Source: Bacteroides sp. M10 | Lineage (GTDB): Bacteria; Bacteroidota; Bacteroidia; Bacteroidales; Bacteroidaceae | NCBI RefSeq assembly: GCF_014334015.1 | Contig: NZ_CP060488.1 | Location: 702,501 to 766,500 of the forward strand | Reading direction: 5' to 3' | Length of the DNA: 64,000 nucleotides | Shown: piece after piece, positions 58,095 to 64,000 of the stretch | Layout of the letters: each line of letters opens with the position of its first letter | Numbering within the stretch: position 1 is the stretch's first letter | Translations under genes and position numbers: made by a program | Notes under the pieces: model-generated | The model's database searches: none | What the model was told of the DNA's origin: nothing | Seen by the model: only the letters and a program-made list of their open reading frames with translations

Positions 58095-59279
58095 TTAGTC
58101 GATAATTTCAGTAATCTGACCAGCACCTACCGTACGTCCACCTTCGCGGATAGCGAAACGAAGACCCGGGTTCAATGCTACTGGGTAGATCAACTCAACT
58201 GTAATAGTTACGTTATCACCCGGCATTACCATTTCTGTTCCTTCCGGCAAAGTGATTTCACCTGTACAGTCCATAGTACGCAAGTAGAACTGAGGACGGT
58301 ATTTGTTGTGGAACGGAGTGTGACGACCACCTTCTTCTTTCTTCAAGATATAAACCTCAGCTTTGAATTTAGAGTGCGGTTTAATCTGACCCGGTTTACA
58401 AAGAACCATACCACGTTTGATTTCGTTCTTGTCAATACCACGCAGCAAAAGACCTACGTTGTCACCAGCTTCACCTTGATCCAACAGTTTACGGAACATT
58501 TCAACACCAGTTACAACTGATTTCTTATCTTCACCCAAACCTAGGATTTCGATTTCATCACCAACATGGATGATACCTGTTTCAATACGACCTGTTGCTA
58601 CAGTACCACGACCTGTGATAGAGAACACGTCTTCAACCGGCATCAAGAAAGGTTTATCAACATCACGCGGAGGCAGTGGAATCCAGTTATCAACTGCATC
58701 CATCAGTTCCATAACTTTGTCTTCCCATTTTTCAACACCGTTCAATGCGCCAAGAGCAGAACCACGGATGATAGGAGTATTGTCACCGTCGAAATCATAG
58801 AATGAAAGAAGTTCTCTCATTTCCATTTCAACAAGTTCCAACATTTCTTCGTCGTCTACCATATCGCATTTGTTCAAGAATACAACCAGACGAGGTACGT
58901 TTACCTGACGAGCCAACAGAATGTGTTCGCGAGTTTGAGGCATCGGACCATCAGTTGCAGCACAAACGATGATAGCACCGTCCATCTGAGCAGCACCAGT
59001 TACCATGTTCTTTACGTAGTCGGCGTGACCCGGGCAGTCTACGTGTGCATAGTGACGGTTAGCTGTTTGATATTCAACGTGAGAAGTATTGATAGTAATA
59101 CCTCTTTCTTTTTCTTCAGGAGCGTTGTCGATAGAATCGAAAGAACGCAATTCTGAAAGACCTTTTTTTGCCAACACTGTAGTGATAGCAGCTGTCAACG
59201 TTGTCTTACCGTGGTCTACGTGACCGATTGTACCAATGTTTACATGCGGCTTGGTACGTTCAAATTTCTCTTTAGCCAT
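58095..59279 (-). CDS. tuf: elongation factor Tu
   Basis: 394 residues. G motifs: [26 protein letters not shown] and NKCDMVDD. The C-terminal barrel domains end with [17 protein letters not shown]. It delivers aminoacyl-tRNA to the ribosome. It is flanked by tRNA genes on both sides and is probably part of one tRNA-tuf-secE-nusG transcript. No second tuf copy is seen in the window. Confidence 0.98.
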   Translation of the reverse strand: MAKEKFERTKPHVNIGTIGHVDHGKTTLTAAITTVLAKKGLSELRSFDSIDNAPEEKERGITINTSHVEYQTANRHYAHVDCPGHADYVKNMVTGAAQMDGAIIVCAATDGPMPQTREHILLARQVNVPRLVVFLNKCDMVDDEEMLELVEMEMRELLSFYDFDGDNTPIIRGSALGALNGVEKWEDKVMELMDAVDNWIPLPPRDVDKPFLMPVEDVFSITGRGTVATGRIETGIIHVGDEIEILGLGEDKKSVVTGVEMFRKLLDQGEAGDNVGLLLRGIDKNEIKRGMVLCKPGQIKPHSKFKAEVYILKKEEGGRHTPFHNKYRPQFYLRTMDCTGEITLPEGTEMVMPGDNVTITVELIYPVALNPGLRFAIREGGRTVGAGQITEIID

Positions 59280-59329
59280 AGCTTTACTTGTTATTTATTT
59301 GATTAATAATCAGCATTTACATCCTTATG

Positions 59330-59401
<72 letters not shown>

Positions 59402-59411
59402 AAGAAAAGAG

Positions 59412-59484
59412 AGCGGAAGACGGGGCTCAAACCCGCGACCCTCAGCTTGGAAGGCTAATGCTCTATCAACTGAGCTACTTCCGC
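59412..59484 (-). tRNA. tRNA-Gly (anticodon TCC)
   Basis: Acceptor GCGGAAG pairs with CTTCCGC, the anticodon loop is CTTCCAA, and the discriminator is U. It is 10 bases from the neighbouring tRNA-Thr. Confidence 0.95.
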
Positions 59485-59512
59485 ATTCTTGCCAAAGTTG
59501 TCACTCTGATTG

Positions 59513-59595
59513 TGGGCAAAGATGGATTCGAACCACCGAAGGCGTAAGCCAGCAGATTTACAGTCTGCCCCATTTGGCCACTCTGGTATTTGCCC
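59513..59595 (-). tRNA. tRNA-Tyr (anticodon GTA)
   Basis: An 83-base class II tRNA with a long variable arm. Acceptor GGGCAAA pairs with TTTGCCC, anticodon GTA, discriminator A. Confidence 0.95.
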
Positions 59596-59680
59596 TTTTC
59601 AAAATCAAGAAATAAAAGAACTATTTTCAAACAATATAATAAAGACAGATGTTCTATCTTTGTTCTTCGGTTTCTTTTTG

Positions 59681-59754
59681 AGCCTCTTGTCGGATTCGAA
59701 CCAACGACCCCGAGATTACAAATCACGTGCTCTGGCCAACTGAGCTAAAGAGGC
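59681..59754 (-). tRNA. tRNA-Thr (anticodon TGT)
   Basis: Acceptor GCCTCTT pairs with AAGAGGC and the anticodon loop is TTTGTAA. The anticodon stem has one U-U mismatch at its middle pair, otherwise the fold is complete. It is the first gene after the promoter at 59806-59836. Confidence 0.93.
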
Positions 59755-59805
59755 AAACTTACTAAAAAATGCAACCGTCACGTTCTAACGCGAGCGAAAC
59801 GGCTG

Positions 59806-59836
59806 CAAATTTAGTTATTTATTTCTTTCCCGCAAA
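59806..59836 (-). promoter_or_regulatory. promoter of the tRNA-tuf-secE-nusG transcript
   Basis: TTTG (59833-59836), a 19-base spacer and TAAATTTG (59806-59813) on the minus strand match the Bacteroides consensus fully. It is about 45 bases upstream of tRNA-Thr(TGT). Confidence 0.8.
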
Positions 59837-59851
59837 ATATTTGGGATTTTT

Positions 59852-60151
59852 TTATTTGCTACGTTGCTTTTCCTTGTATTTAACCAGCTGTTTTCCGAGC
59901 GCTTCCACATCTAAATCAATTGCCTCTTCAAATGTATCGCATACTTTGCTTGCATAAAACTCTCCATTGGGGATTAATATTTTAATGCCTGCTTCTTTAT
60001 TTTCAGCAACTTCTGGTTTTACTACCTTTAATGACACCTCTACTTTCTTTATATCTTCGTAATATTTTTCCAACTTGGACACTTTCTTCTGAATAAATGC
60101 CTGCAATTGCTCTGACGCATCAAAGTGAATTGATTGAATTCTAATATCCAT
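59852..60151 (-). CDS. hpf: ribosome hibernation-promoting factor, short HPF/YfiA family
   Basis: 99 residues with the beta-alpha-beta-beta-beta-alpha fold seen from MDIRIQSIHFDASEQLQAFI and the basic C-terminal helix ALGKQLVKYKEKQRSK. It binds the decoding centre of idle 30S subunits. Only the N-terminal domain is present, so it is the short type. The start has a perfect nine-base complement to the 16S tail, AAAGGAGGT (60156-60164), four bases before the ATG. It follows the xerC-like gene by 15 bases. Confidence 0.92.
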   Translation of the reverse strand: MDIRIQSIHFDASEQLQAFIQKKVSKLEKYYEDIKKVEVSLKVVKPEVAENKEAGIKILIPNGEFYASKVCDTFEEAIDLDVEALGKQLVKYKEKQRSK

Positions 60152-60166
60152 ACTTACCTCCTTTTT

Positions 60167-61048
60167 TTAAGCTCTTGGATGAGCTTGTTTATACACTTTT
60201 TTAAGTTCTTCAAATGTGGCATGCGTATAGATCTCGGTAGTCGTAATGCTCTCGTGACCCAAAAGTTCTTTTACCGCACCCAATTCTGCTTCATTATTCA
60301 GCATTGTGGTAGCAAAAGTATGCCTCAACACGTGAGGACTCCTTTTCTTCAGCGTTGCCACCTTTGACAGGTTCCGTTTCACTAAATTATAGACCAGATT
60401 CTTATAAAGCCGTTCGCCATTCTCTCTAATAAAGAAAGCCTCCGACCTTTCCGGAATCGTTTCGTTTCTTACATTAATATACTCAAGCATCAACTCCCGC
60501 AGTTCATCACCAAACGGTATCAGTCGTTGCTTATTTCTTTTCCCGGTCACTTTCAGAAGAGAAGCCGAAAAATCCACATCCTTATCATCCAAACCTATTA
60601 ATTCTGAAAGTCTCATGCCAGTAGCATAAAACACTTCAATCACCAACCGGTCCCGACAACCTTTAAATCCTTCGCCAAAATCCGTATCATCCAATAACCG
60701 ATTCATTTCGTTCTCTTTTAAGAACACAGGCAACGGCTTTTTGTTTTTAGGTCCTTTTATTTTACGCAAAGGATCTATAGTCGTTTCTCCCTGTCTTATG
60801 AGATACTTGTAAAACGTTCGGAGCGAACTTAGCTTACGATTTACAGAAGTTGAGGTATACCCTTTATCCATCAATGAAACAATCCATTCACGAATCAGTT
60901 CCGCCTCGACCTCTAACGGATTAAACTTTCCATACTCTTCCTGAGCAAACTCCTGCAGTTGCTTTATATCTTCACCGTACGCAAGAACGGTTTTTTCAGA
61001 ATAGTTCCGCTCATACTGGAGATAATCAAGAAAAGATTCTATCAACAT
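60167..61048 (-). CDS. xerC: tyrosine recombinase, XerC type
   Basis: 293 residues from the ATG at 61048 (MLIESFLDYLQYERN); an ATG nine codons earlier is possible. The N-terminal SAM-like domain is followed by the catalytic domain. Catalytic residues are seen: Arg in GMRLSELIGL, Lys in VTGKRNKQR, HxxR in HVLRHTFAT, His in LGHESITTTEIYTH and the final Tyr in that block. Xer proteins resolve chromosome dimers at dif. The linkage to rpsU and hpf is a housekeeping context and no attachment sites are seen, so a mobile-element integrase is unlikely. Confidence 0.88.
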   Translation of the reverse strand: MLIESFLDYLQYERNYSEKTVLAYGEDIKQLQEFAQEEYGKFNPLEVEAELIREWIVSLMDKGYTSTSVNRKLSSLRTFYKYLIRQGETTIDPLRKIKGPKNKKPLPVFLKENEMNRLLDDTDFGEGFKGCRDRLVIEVFYATGMRLSELIGLDDKDVDFSASLLKVTGKRNKQRLIPFGDELRELMLEYINVRNETIPERSEAFFIRENGERLYKNLVYNLVKRNLSKVATLKKRSPHVLRHTFATTMLNNEAELGAVKELLGHESITTTEIYTHATFEELKKVYKQAHPRA

Positions 61049-61121
61049 AATATCGCTACATCTAAAATCGTGCAACGAATGTATGAAAAGAATTCAATAA
61101 TTCAAAGGAAATTACGAATTA

Positions 61122-61313
61122 TTAATCTTCTACTTGCTGAAGTTGTTGTACGTAAACTGCGCGTTCTTTCTTAAGTCTTTTAGTTACAGACGGTTTGTCA
61201 AACTGCTGTCTGCTTCTCAATTCTTTTACGATGCCAGTTTTCTCAAATTTTCTTTTGAACTTCTTCAGCGCTTTTTCAATGTTTTCGCCTTCTTTTACAG
61301 GTACTACAATCAT
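61122..61313 (-). CDS. rpsU: 30S ribosomal protein S21
   Basis: 63 residues: MIVVPVKEGENIEKALKKFK followed by FEKTGIVKELRSRQQFDKPS and a basic tail. In Bacteroidia S21 helps hold the 16S 3' tail away from mRNA, which explains the general lack of Shine-Dalgarno use (known for Flavobacterium). No Shine-Dalgarno is seen upstream of this gene. It has its own promoter and heads the rpsU-xerC-hpf unit. Confidence 0.96.
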   Translation of the reverse strand: MIVVPVKEGENIEKALKKFKRKFEKTGIVKELRSRQQFDKPSVTKRLKKERAVYVQQLQQVED

Positions 61314-61367
61314 TTTGTTACTATTAATATGTTATGATTAAAAAAATTCCGCAGTCAAATTGCGCCG

Positions 61368-61398
61368 CAAAATTACACATACTTTCTTTATTCACAAA
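61368..61398 (-). promoter_or_regulatory. promoter of rpsU-xerC-hpf
   Basis: TTTG (61395-61398), a 19-base spacer and TAATTTTG (61368-61375) on the minus strand. This gives a leader of about 50 bases for rpsU. Confidence 0.75.
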
Positions 61399-61459
61399 AC
61401 TTTCGGCAAATATTTCTCAAAAACTATTCATAAACAAGTCATTAAATGCAGAAAGTTAG

Positions 61460-61467
61460 TACCTTTG
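61460..61467 (+). promoter_or_regulatory. -7 element for the aminopeptidase P gene
   Basis: TACCTTTG fits TAnnTTTG and lies 34 bases before the ATG. There is no clear TTTG at -33. Confidence 0.45.
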
Positions 61468-61501
61468 AAACACTTACATGTCTATAATAATATAATAAGG
61501 T

Positions 61502-63283
61502 ATGAAACAGAACATAAAAGATCGAGTACACGCTTTGCGCATGACCTTCCATCCCAATTACATCAAAGCATTCATTATCCCCAGCACCGACCCTCATCTT
61601 AGTGAGTATGTGGCTCCCCACTGGATGTCACGTGAATGGATTTCCGGTTTCACAGGTTCCGCAGGAACAGCGGTCATCCTGATGGACAAAGCGGGATTAT
61701 GGACCGACTCACGTTACTTCCTTCAGGCAGAGAAAGAGCTGGAAGGCAGCGGCATCACACTCTACAAAGAGATGCTGCCGGAAACTCCAAGCATAACAGA
61801 ATTTCTCTGCCAGCACTTAAAACCCGGAGAATCTGTAAGCATCGACGGGAAAATGTTCTCCGTGCAACAGGTAGAACAAATGAAAGAAGAACTAGCGGCA
61901 CATCAGTTACAGGTAGATATATTTGGAGATCCATTAAAAAACATCTGGAAAGACCGTCCCTCCATACCTGACTCTCCAGCCTTTATTTATGATATCAAAT
62001 ATGCAGGAAAAAGCTGCGAAAAAAAAATATCCGCCATCCGTGCGGAGTTGAAGAAAAAAGGCGTCTATGCTTTATTCATATCTGCACTAGACGAAATAGC
62101 ATGGACTCTCAATCTACGAGGAAACGATGTACATTGCAATCCAGTCATAGTGAGCTACCTGTTAATTACACAGGATGAGGTAACTTACTTCATTTCTCCG
62201 GAAAAAGTGACGCCGGAGGTCGAGACTTATCTGAAGAAACAACAAATAGGAATACAGAAATATGATGAGGTAGAGACATTCTTGAATTCTTTCTCCGGAG
62301 AAAATATTCTTATTGATCCACGGAAAACGAATTATGCGATTTACTCGGCCATTAATCCGAAATGTTCCATTATTCGTGGCGAGTCTCCCGTCACATTATT
62401 GAAAGCCATTCGTAATGAACAGGAAATAGCCGGCATCCATGCTGCCATGCAACGGGATGGAGTGGCACTTGTCAGATTTCTCAAGTGGCTGAAAGAATCT
62501 GTATCCACCGGAAAAGAAACTGAATTAAGTATAGATAAAAAGCTGCATGAATTCAGAGCAGCACAGCCTCTCTACATGGGAGAAAGTTTCGACACCATTG
62601 CAGGATATAAAGAGCACGGAGCAATCGTGCATTATTCGGCAACACCGGAAAGCGATGTAACTCTTCAGCCTAAAGGATTCCTACTCTTAGATTCAGGGGC
62701 ACAATATTTGGACGGAACCACTGACATCACTCGTACCATCGCATTAGGCGAACTGACAGAAGAGGAAAAGACGGATTATACCTTAATATTAAAGGGACAC
62801 ATAGCATTGGCTATGGCCAAATTCCCAGCCGGAACCCGTGGCGCGCAACTCGATGTACTGGCGCGTATGCCTATCTGGAATCACAGAATGAACTTTCTTC
62901 ATGGCACAGGGCACGGCGTCGGGCATTTCTTGAGTGTACACGAAGGCCCACAAAGCATTCGTATGAATGAGAACCCTGTAATTCTTCAGCCCGGCATGGT
63001 TACATCCAACGAACCCGGTGTTTATAAGGCAGGCAGTCACGGGATACGTACGGAAAATCTGACGTTAGTCTGCAAAGATGGAGAGGGAATGTTTGGAGAA
63101 TATCTTAAATTTGAGACTATCACTTTATGTCCTATCTGTAAAAAGGGGATCATCAAGGAGATGTTGACAAAGGAGGAAATCGAATGGCTGAATAATTACC
63201 ATCAGACTGTTTACGAAAAGCTATCTCCAGATCTTAACGAAGAAGAAAAAACTTGGTTACAGGAAGCAACTACTTCTATTTAA
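61502..63283 (+). CDS. aminopeptidase P family protein (Xaa-Pro aminopeptidase)
   Basis: 593 residues, with the three-domain layout of long aminopeptidases P: two creatinase-like N-terminal domains and a C-terminal M24 domain. Metal ligands are visible: two Asp in LLDSGAQYLDGTTDITRT, His in HGTGHGVGHFLSVHEGP, Glu in TSNEPGVYKAGSHGIRTEN and Glu in LKFETITLC. It removes an N-terminal residue preceding proline. There is no signal peptide, so it should be cytoplasmic. It is the first plus-strand gene after the ribosomal region and ends just before the palindromic array at 63297. Confidence 0.94.
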   Translation: MKQNIKDRVHALRMTFHPNYIKAFIIPSTDPHLSEYVAPHWMSREWISGFTGSAGTAVILMDKAGLWTDSRYFLQAEKELEGSGITLYKEMLPETPSITEFLCQHLKPGESVSIDGKMFSVQQVEQMKEELAAHQLQVDIFGDPLKNIWKDRPSIPDSPAFIYDIKYAGKSCEKKISAIRAELKKKGVYALFISALDEIAWTLNLRGNDVHCNPVIVSYLLITQDEVTYFISPEKVTPEVETYLKKQQIGIQKYDEVETFLNSFSGENILIDPRKTNYAIYSAINPKCSIIRGESPVTLLKAIRNEQEIAGIHAAMQRDGVALVRFLKWLKESVSTGKETELSIDKKLHEFRAAQPLYMGESFDTIAGYKEHGAIVHYSATPESDVTLQPKGFLLLDSGAQYLDGTTDITRTIALGELTEEEKTDYTLILKGHIALAMAKFPAGTRGAQLDVLARMPIWNHRMNFLHGTGHGVGHFLSVHEGPQSIRMNENPVILQPGMVTSNEPGVYKAGSHGIRTENLTLVCKDGEGMFGEYLKFETITLCPICKKGIIKEMLTKEEIEWLNNYHQTVYEKLSPDLNEEEKTWLQEATTSI

Positions 63284-63296
63284 GAAATAAGATGTC

Positions 63297-63381
63297 TGAC
63301 ACCCGGGTGTCAGCACACCCAACACCCGGATGTCAAGCTTACCAAGACCCGGGTGTCAGGACGACCGACACCCGGGTGTCG
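63297..63381. repeat. array of four 16-bp dyads at exact 23-bp period
   Basis: Units around CACCCGGGTG start at 63300, 63323, 63346 and 63369, exactly 23 bp apart. Full units are TGACACCCGGGTGTCA, CAACACCCGGATGTCA, CAAGACCCGGGTGTCA and CGACACCCGGGTGTCG, separated by 7-bp spacers of unrelated sequence. It fills most of the gap between aminopeptidase P and the carbonic anhydrase-like gene. It begins 13 bases after the stop codon. Confidence 0.85.
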
Positions 63382-63433
63382 GACAACATAACATAGTATC
63401 AACTAAAAAACATTATTAAATCAAACAAATCTC

Positions 63434-63946
63434 ATGGCTTTAATAAAATCAGTACGCGGATTCACTCCCGAAATCGGAGAAAACTGTTTTCTCGCAGATA
63501 ACGCAACTATTATAGGAGATGTAAAAATAGGAAATGATTGTAGCATCTGGTTTAGTACCGTATTAAGAGGGGATGTCAACTCTATACGAATCGGCAATGG
63601 CGTTAACATCCAAGACGGAAGTGTCTTGCATACATTATACCAGAAATCGACTATTGAAATAGGCGACCATGTATCTGTAGGACACAATGTCACAATCCAT
63701 GGGGCAACCATCAAAGACTATGCTCTAGTTGGAATGGGATCAACCATTCTGGACCATGCCGTAGTGGGAGAAGGCGCAATTGTTGCTGCCGGTTCGTTGG
63801 TATTAAGCAATACCATTATTGAACCCGGAAGCATCTGGGGAGGAGTACCTGCCAAGTTTATCAAAAACGTAGACCCCGAGCAAGCCAAAGAGCTTAATCA
63901 GAAGATCGCTCACAATTATCTGATGTATTCTCAATGGTATAAGTAG
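63434..63946 (+). CDS. gamma-carbonic anhydrase-like hexapeptide-repeat protein
   Basis: 170 residues forming a left-handed beta-helix of hexapeptide repeats (for example IIGDVKIGNDCSIW and ALVGMGSTILDHAVVGEGAI). The three zinc-ligand histidines of the family are in SVLHT and VGHNVTIHG. The GSIWGGVPAKFIKNV C-terminus is typical of YrdA/Cam-like proteins. Many members have weak or no carbonic anhydrase activity, so the substrate is uncertain. It follows aminopeptidase P on the same strand, separated by the repeat array. Confidence 0.9.
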   Translation: MALIKSVRGFTPEIGENCFLADNATIIGDVKIGNDCSIWFSTVLRGDVNSIRIGNGVNIQDGSVLHTLYQKSTIEIGDHVSVGHNVTIHGATIKDYALVGMGSTILDHAVVGEGAIVAAGSLVLSNTIIEPGSIWGGVPAKFIKNVDPEQAKELNQKIAHNYLMYSQWYK

Positions 63947-63979
63947 AAGATAAACATCAGATAACTAAACAGTTATAAG

Positions 63980-64000
63980 ATGAGAGATACATTTCAAAAC
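63980..64000 (+). CDS. possible start of a further gene, cut by the window edge
   Basis: An ATG at 63980 opens a frame reading MRDTFQN to the window end, 33 bases after the carbonic anhydrase-like stop. Too short to identify. Confidence 0.3.

Noticed and set aside
60167..61048. Integrase of a genomic island
   Set aside because: Flanked by rpsU and hpf in a housekeeping operon, with no direct repeats or cargo genes; XerC-type housekeeping recombinase fits better.
63297..63381. CRISPR-like array
   Set aside because: Units are 16 bp dyads with 7-bp spacers, far too short for repeat-spacer units, and no cas genes are present in the window. The same holds for the array at 4374-4475.

Overview
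The window is a chromosomal segment of a Bacteroides species, probably close to the B. thetaiotaomicron/ovatus group. The evidence is the 16S and 23S sequence, the repeated Bacteroidetes promoter form TTTG-N18/21-TAnnTTTG, the gene order of the ribosomal cluster, a DUF3467 gene beside rpoC, and the long form of urocanate hydratase. Species assignment is inference. Nearly every gene lies on the minus strand, so transcription mostly runs right to left.

Layout. (1) 1-2940: an rRNA operon on the minus strand (16S, tRNA-Ile, tRNA-Ala, 5' end of 23S) driven by three tandem promoters. (2) 2941-4926: a small gene of unknown function with a long structured leader, then about 1.3 kb of AT-rich DNA without genes. 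This DNA holds several short-motif arrays spaced at two helical turns. (3) 4927-9787: an aldo/keto reductase and a probable polysaccharide O-acetylation cluster (one MBOAT acyltransferase and two SGNH-type proteins). (4) 9903-16583: a TetR regulator, TolC, membrane-fusion lipoprotein, RND pump and PG0541-type protein, forming a tripartite efflux operon. (5) 16888-23485: a complete histidine-to-glutamate pathway, transcribed hutU-ftcD-hutI-fchA-hutH. (6) 23861-27840: accessory genes, namely small secreted or membrane proteins of unknown function and a membrane-anchored MutS-like ATPase. (7) 27988-46069: the fused str/S10/spc/alpha ribosomal supercluster from rpsL to rplQ, including fusA, secY, map, infA, rpmJ and rpoA. 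(8) 46206-59754: DUF3467 gene, rpoC, rpoB, rplL, rplJ, rplA, rplK, nusG, secE, tRNA-Trp, tuf and four more tRNAs. (9) 59852-61313: hpf, a XerC-type recombinase and rpsU. (10) 61502-64000, plus strand: an aminopeptidase P and a gamma-carbonic anhydrase-like protein.

Most of the window is core information-processing machinery and is ordinary. The unusual material is in the non-coding DNA. Short dyad or direct motifs repeat every 21-23 bp in three separate places: 4153-4834, 21361-21511 and 63297-63381. The unit sequence differs between places, but the ruler is the same. A second candidate is the leader of the small gene at 3291-3638. It has a good promoter about 300 bases upstream, and three related segments that can form mutually exclusive hairpins, one of which ends in a run of eight U residues. 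Finally, a handful of genes, including hpf, carry near-perfect Shine-Dalgarno sequences, although Bacteroidia ribosomes generally do not use them.
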